64,000 nucleotides of DNA from Roseovarius nanhaiticus (GCF_900156535.1 NZ_FTNV01000001.1:1984001-2048000), one strand, 5' to 3'. Positions 7,557-16,556 are shown, numbered from the stretch's first letter. Notes: generated by a model from the sequence alone, not told the origin. Made by a program: numbers and translations.

Positions 7557-7952
7557 ATGGCCAAGGCACTACATTCGATGATCCGCGTTCTGGAGGAGGA
7601 GCGGAGCGTCGAATTCTATGAACAGGCGTTTGGACTGAAAGTCGCTCAGCGCTTTGACTTTGACGGTTTCACGCTGGTCTATCTATCGAATGACGAGGCC
7701 GCGTACGAGCTGGAACTGACCATCAACAAGGACCGCACCGAGCCCTACGATCTGGGCGACGGCTATGGGCATATGGCCTTTGCCGTCGACGATGTCGATG
7801 CCGAGCATGCGCGGTTTGAGAAAGCCGGGTGGAGCCCCCGCAAGCTGGTTGATTTCAAGCGCGACGGTACGCTTTTGGCGCGGTTCTTTTTTGTGACGGA
7901 TCCGGACGGCTACGAGATCGAGGTCATGCAGAAACACGGAAGATACCAATAA
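7557..7952 (+). CDS. VOC family protein, probable glyoxalase I (lactoylglutathione lyase)
   Basis: A 131-residue vicinal-oxygen-chelate protein with two beta-alpha-beta-beta-beta modules. The first runs through SMIRVLEEERSVEFYEQAFG and the second through GHMAFAVDDVDAEHARFEKA to DPDGYEIEVMQ. Metal-ligand candidates are visible: the first-module Glu in YELELT, His in GYGHMAF and Glu in YEIEVMQ. That fits glyoxalase I, which isomerises the methylglyoxal-glutathione adduct. The ATG at 7557 follows GGGAG; the ATG at 7545 is less well placed. It is first of three tightly spaced genes, so it may protect against aldehydes or serve the GMC enzyme pathway downstream. Confidence 0.82.
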   Translation: MAKALHSMIRVLEEERSVEFYEQAFGLKVAQRFDFDGFTLVYLSNDEAAYELELTINKDRTEPYDLGDGYGHMAFAVDDVDAEHARFEKAGWSPRKLVDFKRDGTLLARFFFVTDPDGYEIEVMQKHGRYQ

Positions 7953-7976
7953 ATCAATGTCCTAGGGAGGAAAAGG

Positions 7977-8495
7977 ATGACACAGGATCTCAGGAGGATG
8001 ACACGCCGGCAGCTTTTGTCGCGCGGCGTGGCGGCGGGGGCGGCACTCGTCGTCGGCCCCGGCTTTATCGCGGGCAAGGATGGCGCCTGGGCGTCGACGA
8101 TGGACGCGCTCAAGCCCGAGACGATGGCGACGCTGGTTCAGATGGCGCGCGATATCTACCCGCATGACCAGTTGGCGGACGAATATTACGTCATCGCGGT
8201 CAAGGGCTATGACGTGCCCGAGGCGGTGGACGAAACCGAAGCAGGCATTGCCGCGCTGGACGAGGCCGCGCGAGCGGCAGGTTTCGACAGCTACCTCAAG
8301 ACAGGCTGGGAAAAGGACCGCGTCGCGATTCTGACCAGCATCGAGGACACGCCCTTTTTTCAAAAGGTGCGCGGGGGCCTGGTGACCGGCCTTTACAACC
8401 AAAAAGCGGTCTGGCCGATCTTCGGCTACGAGGGCGAGAGCTATAGCCAGGGCGGCTATATCAATCGCGGCTTCGACGACATCGCTTGGATTTAA
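7977..8495 (+). CDS. Tat-exported gluconate 2-dehydrogenase subunit 3-like protein
   Basis: A 172-residue protein with a twin-arginine signal near the N-terminus (MTRRQLLSRGVAAGAALVVG), so it is expected to be exported folded to the periplasm. The remainder resembles the small subunit of flavin-linked gluconate and related dehydrogenases (MATLVQMARDIYPHDQLADE). The next gene encodes the GMC flavoprotein; the small subunit commonly carries the Tat signal for both (hitch-hiker export), and the GMC protein here has no signal of its own. AGGGAGGAAAAGG precedes the ATG. The substrate is unknown. Confidence 0.82.
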   Translation: MTQDLRRMTRRQLLSRGVAAGAALVVGPGFIAGKDGAWASTMDALKPETMATLVQMARDIYPHDQLADEYYVIAVKGYDVPEAVDETEAGIAALDEAARAAGFDSYLKTGWEKDRVAILTSIEDTPFFQKVRGGLVTGLYNQKAVWPIFGYEGESYSQGGYINRGFDDIAWI

Positions 8496-8511
8496 GGAGA
8501 GGATCGGCACC

Positions 8512-10086
8512 ATGACGGCACCATTTGACCTCACCGACGACAGCGTTGTCGTCATCATCGGAACGGGCGCTGGCGGCGGCGTTCTGGCAAACGAGCTGGC
8601 TCAGAAGGGTGTCAGCGTCGTCGCGCTGGAGGCTGGCGGGCGGTATCTGCCCCAGGATTACATCAACGACGAATGGGACAGCTTCGGCCAGCTGGCATGG
8701 CTGGACGGGCGCACCACATCGGGCGACTGGCGTGTGGCCAACGATTTCTCGGGCCTGCCCGCATGGATCGTCAAGGCGGTCGGCGGCACCACGACCCACT
8801 GGGCGGGCGCATCCCTGCGCTTCCAAGAGCACGAGTGGAAGGCCAGGACGCATTACGGCGCGGTCGAGGGCGCCAACCTGCTCGACTGGCCGATAGATGC
8901 CGCCGAGATGGCGCCCTATTACGACAAGGCCGAAAAGAAGCTGAATGTCACGCGCACCAATGGCAATGCGGGCCTGCCGGGCAACAACAACTACAAGGTG
9001 TTCGAGGCCGGCGCCAAGAAGCTGGGCTATGAGGAGGTCAGCACCGGCCGCATGGCGATCAACTCGGCCAATTCCGAAGATGGGCGCATGGCCTGCCAAC
9101 AGACGGGTTTCTGCTTTCAGGGCTGCAAATGGGGCGCCAAGTGGTCTTCGGCCTATACGGACATTCCGGCCGGCGAGGCGACCGGCAATCTGGAGGTGCG
9201 CGAAAAGGCCCATGTGCTGCGGATCGAGCATAACGAAGCCGGCAAGGTCACCGGCGTCGTCTATGTCGATGCGGAGGGCAACGAGCAGATGCAAATGGCC
9301 CGCATCGTCTGCATCGCCGGCAACTCGATCGAGAGCCCGCGCCTCTTGCTCAACTCCGCCAGCTCGATGTTCCCCGATGGCCTGGCCAACAGCTCGGGGC
9401 AGGTGGGGCGCAACTACATGCGGCATCTTACCGGTTCGGTCTACGGCATCTTCGACAAGCCGGTGAAGATGTGGCGCGGCACGACCATGGCGGGCATCGT
9501 CCAGGACGAGGCACGGCACGATCCCAGCCGCGGGTTCGTCGGCGGGTACGAGCTCGAAACGCTCAGCCTCGGCATCCCCTTCATGGCCGCCTTCCTCGAT
9601 CCCGGCGCCTGGGGCCGCGAATTCACCTCCGCGCTCGACCAGTACGAGAATATGGCGGGCATGTGGATCGTGGGCGAGGATATGCCGCAAGAGAGCAACC
9701 GCGTGACGCTCAACACCGATGTGACCGATCAATACGGCCAGCCGGTGCCGAACGTGCATTACTCGGACCACGCCAATGATGTCGCGATGCGCAACCACGC
9801 GTATGAGCGCGGTCAGGCGATCTATGACGCGATGGGCGCGACGCGAACCTTGCCAACGCCGCCGTACCCGTCGACGCACAACCTGGGCACAAACCGCATG
9901 TCGGAAAAGGCGCAGGACGGCGTGGTCAATCGCTGGGGCCAGACCCATGATATCGCCAACCTCTTCGTCTCGGACGGCTCGCAATTCACCACGGGCGCGG
10001 CGGAAAATCCGACGCTGACCATCGTGGCGCTGGCCATTCGCCAGGCGGACCGCATCGCGGACGAGATGGGCAAAGGCAACATCTGA
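8512..10086 (+). CDS. GMC family FAD-dependent oxidoreductase
   Basis: A 524-residue flavoprotein of the glucose-methanol-choline family. The N-terminal dinucleotide fold reads VVIIGTGAGGGVLANELA (about residues 11-28), and VGGTTTHWAGASLRF is the FAD-contact segment. The C-terminal GMC domain has STHNLGTNRMS and SDGSQFTTGAAENPTLT, carrying the conserved His and Asn region. It probably oxidises a sugar, polyol or alcohol in the periplasm together with the Tat-exported small subunit encoded 16 bases upstream, passing electrons to the respiratory chain. No cytochrome c subunit gene follows. The substrate cannot be told from sequence. Confidence 0.9.
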   Translation: MTAPFDLTDDSVVVIIGTGAGGGVLANELAQKGVSVVALEAGGRYLPQDYINDEWDSFGQLAWLDGRTTSGDWRVANDFSGLPAWIVKAVGGTTTHWAGASLRFQEHEWKARTHYGAVEGANLLDWPIDAAEMAPYYDKAEKKLNVTRTNGNAGLPGNNNYKVFEAGAKKLGYEEVSTGRMAINSANSEDGRMACQQTGFCFQGCKWGAKWSSAYTDIPAGEATGNLEVREKAHVLRIEHNEAGKVTGVVYVDAEGNEQMQMARIVCIAGNSIESPRLLLNSASSMFPDGLANSSGQVGRNYMRHLTGSVYGIFDKPVKMWRGTTMAGIVQDEARHDPSRGFVGGYELETLSLGIPFMAAFLDPGAWGREFTSALDQYENMAGMWIVGEDMPQESNRVTLNTDVTDQYGQPVPNVHYSDHANDVAMRNHAYERGQAIYDAMGATRTLPTPPYPSTHNLGTNRMSEKAQDGVVNRWGQTHDIANLFVSDGSQFTTGAAENPTLTIVALAIRQADRIADEMGKGNI

Positions 10087-10108
10087 GCCGTTGGTTCGTA
10101 AGTGAGAA

Positions 10109-10141
10109 AAGGCCCGGCGCGAGAGGATCGCGCCGGGCCTT
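10109..10141. terminator. bidirectional hairpin between the GMC gene and the RHH gene
   Basis: A 14-bp perfect stem (10109-10122 with 10128-10141) with a GAGGA loop, lying between convergent genes. Short T-rich tails occur on both strands. Confidence 0.8.
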
Positions 10142-10167
10142 CTTGGTGGGTTACTGATGTATGCCGC

Positions 10168-10557
10168 TCAGTGCTGCTTGCTGTTCGTCGCGCGCGGTTT
10201 GACCGCTGCACTGCGTGCCGCGCGCTCTCGGCTAAGGATATCTTCGACGGGCAGCGCCTCGAAATCGGCGGTTTGCTCTCGGGCCAGCAACCCGTGTAGC
10301 TGCAACTCGCTGAAACGCATGCAGCAGACGCGCAGGAACGAGCTGAAATTGCCCATATCATGCCCTTCGTCGATCGACTCGTTGTAGAGTTGATGGAGCA
10401 ACTGCGGCACGTTCAGATCCTGGCGCTGCGCGATATCCTCGAGCGCGCTCCAGAAGATCTGCTCGAGCCGGACAGAGGTGACCATGCCCTCCATGCGGAA
10501 TGACCGCGTCACGCTTTCCCACAGCTTGGGATCGGCCCCGATGAACAAACGGCACAT
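10168..10557 (-). CDS. ribbon-helix-helix domain protein
   Basis: A 129-residue protein with the alphaproteobacterial RHH_4-type domain. A short beta strand (SVRLEQIFWSALEDIA, about residues 28-43) is followed by two helices through LNVPQLLHQLYNESID, a fold that usually binds DNA as a dimer. The C-terminal 45 residues are charged and probably disordered. No partner toxin is adjacent, so a toxin-antitoxin role is not supported; a transcription regulator is more likely. It is transcribed away from the histidine phosphatase gene and ends at the shared hairpin with the GMC operon. Confidence 0.75.
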   Translation of the reverse strand: MCRLFIGADPKLWESVTRSFRMEGMVTSVRLEQIFWSALEDIAQRQDLNVPQLLHQLYNESIDEGHDMGNFSSFLRVCCMRFSELQLHGLLAREQTADFEALPVEDILSRERAARSAAVKPRATNSKQH

Positions 10558-10737
10558 GACAATCCTCCCTGAAAATCCTGTTTACATGCTAGCTGGCGGC
10601 ACAGGTTCGGCCAAGAGATCTTTTTGCGCAAACGCGCTGCGCGCTTGATCCTGTCCAGCGCCCCGGTGCATGAGGGTCGGGCCGGTGGATCAGAGCCGGA
10701 AACGGCGAAGATCGCAGTGATGAAAGGGGCGCAAGAC

Positions 10738-11337
10738 ATGGCGGATCTGGTGATGGAGCGGCCCGGCGATCTGCCTGACTGGCCCGAAATCTGGTTCCTG
10801 CGGCACGGCCAGACCGAATGGAACCTCGAGGGTCGCATCCAGGGCCGCCTCGATTCGCCGCTCACCGAACTGGGACGCGCGCAGGCCATCGGGCAAGCGG
10901 CACTGATCCGCGATATCGCCGCCCGTGTTGCCGCCGGGCCGGGCGGGATCTACGCCTCACCGCTCGGACGCGCGCGGCAGACCGCCGCGCTGGCCATGCC
11001 GGAACACAGCGCAATCATTGACGACCGGCTTGCCGAAATCGACACCGGCGAATGGGAGGGTCAGCGCAAGGCAGATCTTCCGCAGGGGCCGAACGACTTG
11101 GCACTTTATTCTGCGGCGCCGGGCGGCGAGGGTCTGGCAGCGCTGATCACGCGTCTGCGCGCCTTCGGGAATGATCTGCGGGGGCCCAGCATCGTTGTGG
11201 CGCACGGCCTTGCGGGTCAAGTGTTGCGCGGCCTCGCCACGGGCCTTGCGCCGGACGAGATGGGCCTACAGGACAATGTGCAGGGTTGTCTTTACCATCT
11301 GACGGACGGACGCGCGCAACGCATCGACCCGGCATGA
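10738..11337 (+). CDS. histidine phosphatase family protein (phosphoglycerate mutase-like)
   Basis: A 199-residue enzyme with the RHG signature LRHGQTEWN near residue 22, whose His becomes phosphorylated. A second conserved His lies in VVAHGLAGQVLRG, and SPLGRARQTA is the usual substrate-pocket segment. Such proteins remove phosphate from small metabolites; the substrate here is unknown. I chose the ATG at 10738 because AAAGGGG lies at ideal spacing; ATGs further upstream give a tail unlike the family. The 180 bases to the divergent RHH gene show no identifiable operator. Confidence 0.85.
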   Translation: MADLVMERPGDLPDWPEIWFLRHGQTEWNLEGRIQGRLDSPLTELGRAQAIGQAALIRDIAARVAAGPGGIYASPLGRARQTAALAMPEHSAIIDDRLAEIDTGEWEGQRKADLPQGPNDLALYSAAPGGEGLAALITRLRAFGNDLRGPSIVVAHGLAGQVLRGLATGLAPDEMGLQDNVQGCLYHLTDGRAQRIDPA

Positions 11338-11413
11338 CTCAAGAGGCGACTCACTGCGCAGGCGGATGACCCGCCAAGGTGTAGGATACTGGCTGCGCGC
11401 TGCACGCTAGCCC

Positions 11414-11441
11414 TTGCAGGGGCGCAAGGATGCCGTTAATT
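11414..11441 (+). promoter_or_regulatory. probable promoter of tRNA-Val(TAC)
   Basis: TTGCAG (11414-11419), 16-base spacer, TTAATT (11436-11441), ten bases before the tRNA. Confidence 0.55.
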
Positions 11442-11451
11442 CAGGCGGCGC

Positions 11452-11527
11452 GGGTGGTTAGCTCAGTTGGTAGAGCGTTTCGTTTACACCGAAAATGTCG
11501 GGGGTTCGAGCCCCTCACCACCCACCA
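11452..11527 (+). tRNA. tRNA-Val (anticodon TAC)
   Basis: A 76-base cloverleaf with GGGTGGT/ACCACCC acceptor, D arm AGCTCAGTTGGTAGAGC and anticodon stem TTTCG/CGAAA. TAC lies at 11485-11487 in loop TTTACAC, and the T arm has GGTTCGAGCCC. CCA is encoded at 11525-11527. Together with the CAC gene 4.2 kb upstream it covers two valine codon classes. Confidence 0.95.
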
Positions 11528-11576
11528 TTCCCATTATATTACAATGCGCTACGCCTCATTTTTGAAGTGAAATTTG

Positions 11577-11606
11577 TTGACATCCGAGCGGCCCGCGCCT
11601 GATATT
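11577..11606 (+). promoter_or_regulatory. probable promoter of the cobalamin uptake operon
   Basis: A perfect -35 TTGACA (11577-11582), 18-base spacer and GATATT (11601-11606). Transcription would begin near 11613, about 30 bases before the riboswitch. Confidence 0.55.
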
Positions 11607-11644
11607 TGCATTTTGGCCTTTCCCAACGGCAGGGTGTGCGCTAC

Positions 11645-11836
11645 GCAGGTCATGCTTCGGTCCGGGATGTCACAGACCTGGATAATAGGGAACGCGGTTC
11701 GGCACATCATCGCCAAATCCGCGACTGCCCCCGCAACTGTAGGCGGTGAGCGAAGCCGGACTTACGTCACTGCCGCACATTCGCGGTGGGAAGACCCGGC
11801 CAAGCGTTGACCCGCAAGTCAGGAGACCTGCCGAAG
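11645..11836 (+). ncRNA. cobalamin riboswitch
   Basis: The conserved cobalamin aptamer blocks occur in order: GGGAAC near 11688, the B12-box core ACTGCCCCCGCAACTGTA (11724-11741), GTCACTG (11766-11772), GGTGGGAAG, and TCAGGAGACCTGCC (11819-11832). GCAGGTC (11645-11651) can pair with GACCTGC (11825-11831) to close the outer stem. The leader continues to the btuB start at 11995 with a 7-bp hairpin (GAAGCGT/ACGCTTC) and a later CGCCCCC-TTTTT stretch. These could form the expression platform, but whether control is at transcription or translation is not clear. Confidence 0.93.
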
Positions 11837-11994
11837 TGTTCACCCTGTCCGGACGCGGGGCGCGTCATGGGCAACGGATCCTTCCGTTGTGGTGGCATTC
11901 TCGCCGCCTGCGGAAGCGTACGACGCTTCTCCGCATGCAAGACACGCATCATCGCCCCCTTTTTGAATAATGGGCGATTCCGGGGACTTCACCT

Positions 11995-13941
11995 ATGAAA
12001 CGCATCCTACTGACATCCACCATTCTCACTGGGGCATTGGCCCAGTCTGCGGCCGCCCAGCAGACCTTCGATCTGGGCACAATTGTCTTTAGCGCCGCGG
12101 CGCAGCCCATCGAGAAATTGCGCTTCGGCGCTTCGGTCGAGGTGCTCGGCGACGGCGAGCCTGTCGGGGAGGATGGAGATGTAGAACTCAAATCGTCGCT
12201 CCAGCGGTTGCCTGGCATCACCGCCGAGCAGAATGGCCCTCCTGGAACGACGACAAATGTCTCTATTCGTGGCGCGCAAGAGCGCTACACCTCGGTCTAT
12301 GTCGATGGCATCAAGGTGAATGATCCCTCTTCGACGTCGGGTCAGTACGGTAATTTCGGCGGGTTTTCCGTTGCAGGTATCAATCGGGTCGAAGTCCTGA
12401 AAGGCTCTCAGTCAGCACTTTATGGCGGTTCCGCAATAGCAGGTGTGATCGATATTTCCACTTTACCAGATTTGGATGGGCCCCTGGGAACGCAGCAACA
12501 GGCCGAGATCATGTTCGGCAGCTACGGTACCTTCGCAAGCTCCTATGCCTTCAGCCGAACCTTTGATCGTCTGAGCTTGTCATTCGGTATCTCGCATGCG
12601 GAGAGCGATGGGTTTTCGGCAGGCGACGAAGCGCGCGGCAACACCGAGGACGACGGCTACAGCAGCGACCGCCTCAGCTTTGGTGTGGCTTATCAGGCCA
12701 GTGAAGCTGTCCGCATCGGATTCAACGGTTTCTACTCCGAGGGCCGCGCCGAGTTCGACGAGGGAACAGGCGTCGGGCCGGTTGACGGAACTCCCGGCGA
12801 CGAGCTTGGGAAACGCGTCGAGCGGGGGCTGCGACTCTTTACGGACATCGACCAAGGCGGCGCTTGGACTCATCAGGCCTCAGTATCTTACTTCGATGTT
12901 GACCGCAGGCAATCTTCGGGCACAGTTGCGCCCGGCAGCTTCAGCGCCTTTTCTAGCCGCTTCGAGGGCGAGCGCCGTCGTCTGGAATGGCAGTCCAACG
13001 CAAATATCAGTGACCAACTCGACCTGAGTTTGGGTGCGGATTACGAGAAACTCACGTCCAAATCGACATCTATCCCAGGTGGGAGTGCCAGCACCGAAAA
13101 TATCGGGCTATTTGCAGAAGCGATCTATAGCCCCCGTGATGATCTCGATGTGGTCGCTACCTTGCGCTATGATGATAATTCGCAGTTTGGAGACAAGACA
13201 ACTGGACGCGTCGCCGTCAGCTATCGTGCGACGGATGCGCTGACCATTCGCGGCGCCGTTGCCAACGGTTTCCGGCCCCCGGTTCCGTCCGAGCTTTTCA
13301 GCTCGTTCCCAGACCCGCTCTATCCATATCAGGGCAACCCGAATCTAGCGCCTGAAGAAAGCCAGAGCGCCGAGATCGGTTTCGACCTCGCTTTGACCAG
13401 CAACACTGAGATCAGCACGACTCTGTTTTACAAGGGAATTGAGAATCTCGTCCAATTCGCGCCATGCCCCGTAACGATCGATTTTGTACTGTTCTCTTGC
13501 GATCCAGGCACCTTCTCTACCGTGCGGAACACGCCCGGGACCACAAACTACCAGGGTTTGGAGTTCGAGCTTCGGCATGAATTCTCCGATAGGCTGGAGG
13601 CGACGTTGGCTTATACATATCTGGACGCTCAGACATCGGCGGGCGCTTTATTGGCGCGCGTGGCAAAACATGAAATCTACGCCAGCTTGGATGCGGCGCT
13701 CTCCAATAGGGTCAACGGACGGCTTGGCGTCACACATGTCGCAGATCGCGCGCCTGACAGTAGTCCGGCGCAGGCGCTAGCGGATTACACTGTCGTCGAC
13801 TTGGGTTTCGTCTACGAAATTAGCGAAGATGCCACGGCTTACGTCACGCTTCAAAACGTCTTTGACGAGCAGTACCAGCAGATTGCCGGGTATGGCACTT
13901 CGGGCCGGGCAGTGTTTCTGGGGCTACGTGCTTCCTTTTGA
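11995..13941 (+). CDS. btuB: TonB-dependent outer-membrane corrinoid receptor
   Basis: A 648-residue receptor. Signal peptide residues 1-21 (ending QSAAAQ) are followed by a plug domain (NVSIRGAQERYTSVYVDGIK and VEVLKGSQSALYGGSAIAG, about residues 80-155), then a 22-strand barrel ending in the terminal Phe needed for barrel insertion (VFLGLRASF). Length and layout match BtuB. The cobalamin riboswitch upstream and the btuFCD-cbiZ genes downstream make vitamin B12 or other corrinoids the substrate. Part of the coding sequence uses more A/T-ending codons than its neighbours, which is common for surface receptors. Confidence 0.93.
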   Translation: MKRILLTSTILTGALAQSAAAQQTFDLGTIVFSAAAQPIEKLRFGASVEVLGDGEPVGEDGDVELKSSLQRLPGITAEQNGPPGTTTNVSIRGAQERYTSVYVDGIKVNDPSSTSGQYGNFGGFSVAGINRVEVLKGSQSALYGGSAIAGVIDISTLPDLDGPLGTQQQAEIMFGSYGTFASSYAFSRTFDRLSLSFGISHAESDGFSAGDEARGNTEDDGYSSDRLSFGVAYQASEAVRIGFNGFYSEGRAEFDEGTGVGPVDGTPGDELGKRVERGLRLFTDIDQGGAWTHQASVSYFDVDRRQSSGTVAPGSFSAFSSRFEGERRRLEWQSNANISDQLDLSLGADYEKLTSKSTSIPGGSASTENIGLFAEAIYSPRDDLDVVATLRYDDNSQFGDKTTGRVAVSYRATDALTIRGAVANGFRPPVPSELFSSFPDPLYPYQGNPNLAPEESQSAEIGFDLALTSNTEISTTLFYKGIENLVQFAPCPVTIDFVLFSCDPGTFSTVRNTPGTTNYQGLEFELRHEFSDRLEATLAYTYLDAQTSAGALLARVAKHEIYASLDAALSNRVNGRLGVTHVADRAPDSSPAQALADYTVVDLGFVYEISEDATAYVTLQNVFDEQYQQIAGYGTSGRAVFLGLRASF

Positions 13942-14797
13942 TCGCATACGCACCATCGTTGCTTTTGCTTTTTTTGCAGGGGCAACGCCGGGCATGCCGC
14001 ACGCGGTTGCGGCGCAGACGCCGCAGCGCGTGGTGTCGATCAACCTCTGCACCGATCAGCTGGCCATGCTGCTGGCAGCAGAGGATCAATTGGTCTCGGT
14101 CAGCCGTATCGCGCTTGATCCGCGCGTGTCGCCCATGGCGGAGGAGGCGCAGGCCTATATCATCAACGCGGGCCGAGCCGAAGAAGTGCATGCGCTGACG
14201 CCCGATCTGGTCGTCGCGGGCGTTTACACGTCGCGCGACACCATCGCCATGCTGCGACGCCTCGGTATCGAGGTGCAGCAGTTCGATATCGTGCATTCGC
14301 TGGACGATGTGCGCGAACGCATCCTCGAAATGGGCAAGGCGTTGGGGCAGGAGGCCCGCGCCGAGGCGATGGTGGCGCGCTTCGATGCCGACCTCGCCCA
14401 GCTTAAGGAAACGCGTCAGGGCGGCGATGCCCCTCGCGCGGCGCTCTACTATGCTAATGGCTATACCTCCGGCGCCAAATCTCTGGCCACGGATATCCTG
14501 AACGCAGCGGGCCTGCGCAATGCACCAGCCGAGGCGGGTTACGACTGGGGCAAGCTGCCGCTCGAGATGCTGGCCATGCTGGACCCGGACATCGTCATCA
14601 CCGCGCGCCGTTACCCCGGCGGCAGCCGCGCGGAGGAGGTGATGGATCATCCTGTCGCGCGCGGACTACGCGGGCAGGGGGCTGGCATGAGCGATCAGGA
14701 TTGGGTCTGCGGCACTCCTTTCGTGCTGCGCGCGGTGCGTGACATGGCCGAAGCGCGCCGCGCCTATGACGCGGGCCGTCCGGATGCCGCCGAGTGA
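13928..14797 (+). CDS. btuF: periplasmic corrinoid-binding protein
   Basis: A cluster A-type substrate-binding protein of about 289 residues. After the signal peptide (LPFDRIRTIVAFAFFAGATP) it opens with RVVSINLCTDQLAMLLA, the typical BtuF/FhuD lobe start. The start is uncertain. I chose GTG at 13928, which gives a normal signal peptide and overlaps the end of btuB by 14 bases; an ATG at 13892 would lengthen the N-terminus. It delivers corrinoids from BtuB to the BtuCD transporter. Its stop overlaps the GTG of btuC (GTGA at 14794-14797), showing a tightly coupled operon. Confidence 0.88.
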   Translation: MLPFDRIRTIVAFAFFAGATPGMPHAVAAQTPQRVVSINLCTDQLAMLLAAEDQLVSVSRIALDPRVSPMAEEAQAYIINAGRAEEVHALTPDLVVAGVYTSRDTIAMLRRLGIEVQQFDIVHSLDDVRERILEMGKALGQEARAEAMVARFDADLAQLKETRQGGDAPRAALYYANGYTSGAKSLATDILNAAGLRNAPAEAGYDWGKLPLEMLAMLDPDIVITARRYPGGSRAEEVMDHPVARGLRGQGAGMSDQDWVCGTPFVLRAVRDMAEARRAYDAGRPDAAE

Positions 14798-15777
14798 GCC
14801 GCGTGATGATCCCTCTGGCGCTTGGCATGCTGGCGCTCTTCGCAGCGTCGCTTTTGATCGGGCCCGCCACGATTGGCATTGGCGATAGCCTTGTCGCCCT
14901 ATGGCGCGGCGGGGACGGCCCCGAGGCCATGGTCATGCGCCAGATCCGCCTGCCGCGCGCTATCCTGGCCGCATTGATCGGGGCTAGCCTCGGTCTCGCC
15001 GGGGCGGCGATGCAGGGTTACTTGCGCAATCCTCTGGCCGAGCCGGGCCTGATCGGCGTGTCCAGCTCGGCGGCCCTTGGCGCGGTTCTGGCCATCCAGA
15101 CGGGGCTGGCCGCCGCCTTCACGCTGGGCCTGCCGCTTGCGGCACTGGCCGGGGCGCTGGCGGGTGTCGTGCTGGTCATGGCGCTGGCCGGGCCGCGGGG
15201 TGGGGCGCTCACGCTGATCCTGGCCGGCATCGCCATATCCGCGCTTGCCGCCGCGCTGACCTCGCTTGTGCTGAACCTTTCGCCCAATCCCTTTGCCGCG
15301 AACGAGATCGTCTTCTGGATGATGGGCTCGCTCTCGGATCGCTCGATGCTGCATGTCTGGCTGGCGCTGCCGCTCTCGTTGATCGGCTGGGCGCTGCTGG
15401 CAACCCTGGGCAGGGGGCTCGATGCGCTGACGCTGGGCGAGGATGCGGCAGGGGCCATGGGCATCAGCCTCACGCGCATGCGGCTGGTGCTCGTGATCGG
15501 GACGGCTTGTGTCGTGGGCGCGGGCACGGCGGTGGCGGGGGCCATCGGCTTTGTTGGGCTGGTGGTTCCGCACCTCTTGCGCCCGCTTGTGGGCGCGCGG
15601 CCCTCGCGCCTTCTATGGGCGTCGGCGCTTGGCGGGGCGATCATGCTGCTTGCCGCCGATATTGCCGTGCGGCTTATCCTGCCGTCGCAGGATCTGAAGC
15701 TGGGCGTGCTGACCGCCATCGTCGGCGCGCCGGTGTTCCTGCACCTTATCTTCAAGACGCGGAAGGACGGGATATGA
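14794..15777 (+). CDS. btuC: FecCD-type ABC transporter permease for corrinoids
   Basis: A 327-residue inner-membrane protein with about ten hydrophobic segments, the BtuC layout. Family hallmarks seen are LPRAILAALIGASLGLAGAA near the N-terminus, RNPLAEPGLIGVSSSAALGA, and GFVGLVVPHLLRPLVG, the cytoplasmic coupling helix that contacts the ATPase. It starts at a GTG overlapping the btuF stop and ends in an ATGA overlap with btuD. It transports corrinoids into the cytoplasm, powered by BtuD. Confidence 0.93.
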   Translation: MSRVMIPLALGMLALFAASLLIGPATIGIGDSLVALWRGGDGPEAMVMRQIRLPRAILAALIGASLGLAGAAMQGYLRNPLAEPGLIGVSSSAALGAVLAIQTGLAAAFTLGLPLAALAGALAGVVLVMALAGPRGGALTLILAGIAISALAAALTSLVLNLSPNPFAANEIVFWMMGSLSDRSMLHVWLALPLSLIGWALLATLGRGLDALTLGEDAAGAMGISLTRMRLVLVIGTACVVGAGTAVAGAIGFVGLVVPHLLRPLVGARPSRLLWASALGGAIMLLAADIAVRLILPSQDLKLGVLTAIVGAPVFLHLIFKTRKDGI

Positions 15778-16556
15778 GTTTGCTGACGCTCGATCGCCTC
15801 AGCGTACGGATGCGCGGCCGTGCCATTGTGTCGGATGTCAGCCTGACGATCGAGCCCGGCGAATTCGTCGGGCTGATAGGCCCGAATGGCGCGGGCAAGA
15901 CGACATTGATGCGCGCCGCGCTCGGACTGATCCCGGCGCAGGGGCATAGCAGTCTAGCCGCAATGGCACCGAGGGAACGGGCCCGCGCCGCCGCCTGGAT
16001 GCCCCAGGCCCGCGAAATTGCCTGGCCCGTGACCGTCGAGACGCTGGTCATGTTGGGCCGCGTGCCGCATTTGGGCGCGGGTCAGCGCGCCAGTCCCGAA
16101 GATCGCGCTGCAGTCGATGCCGCCATCGCTCAAATGGGCCTTCAGCCGCTTCGGGGCCGGGCCGCCACGCGCCTTTCGGGCGGCGAGGCGGCGCGCGTGC
16201 TGATCGCGCGGGCTTTGGCGCAGCAGACGCCTCTTTTGATGGCGGACGAGCCGACGGCGGGCCTCGATCCCGCGCATCAGATCTCGACGATGGAGACGTT
16301 CGCCGCACTGGCCGCAGAGGGCAAATCCTGCCTCGTGTCGCTGCATGATCTGGGCCTTGCGGTGCGCCATTGCACGCGGCTGATCCTGATTGCGCCGCAG
16401 AGCGCCATGGAGGACGGGCAGGGCGGCCTGGTCGCCGATGGCGCGCCCGAGGATGTGCTGACACCCGAGAGGCTTGACCACGTCTTCGGGATCGAGGCGG
16501 CCTTTCGCCGCGGCGAGGATGGCCCCCTCTTTCAGCCGCTGCGCGTCACCAGATGA
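15774..16556 (+). CDS. btuD: ABC transporter ATP-binding protein for corrinoids
   Basis: A 260-residue ATPase with Walker A GPNGAGKT (about residues 38-45), Q-loop region AAWMPQ, ABC signature LSGGEAARV, Walker B LLMADEPTAGLD and switch His in VSLHDLGLA. The ATG at 15774 overlaps the btuC stop (ATGA); a longer upstream open frame is only the antiphase of btuC. It drives the BtuC permease. The final residues overlap the start of cbiZ (ATGA at 16553-16556). Confidence 0.93.
   Translation: MSLLTLDRLSVRMRGRAIVSDVSLTIEPGEFVGLIGPNGAGKTTLMRAALGLIPAQGHSSLAAMAPRERARAAAWMPQAREIAWPVTVETLVMLGRVPHLGAGQRASPEDRAAVDAAIAQMGLQPLRGRAATRLSGGEAARVLIARALAQQTPLLMADEPTAGLDPAHQISTMETFAALAAEGKSCLVSLHDLGLAVRHCTRLILIAPQSAMEDGQGGLVADGAPEDVLTPERLDHVFGIEAAFRRGEDGPLFQPLRVTR

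Noticed and set aside
8461..9984. Long open frame of about 507 codons on the strand opposite the GMC oxidoreductase
   Set aside because: High GC content creates long antisense frames. This one is low-complexity, rich in His, Arg and Ala, has no recognisable domain, and the plus strand carries an intact conserved enzyme.
10168..10557. Antitoxin of a toxin-antitoxin pair
   Set aside because: The RHH fold fits, but no toxin-sized partner gene lies on either side.
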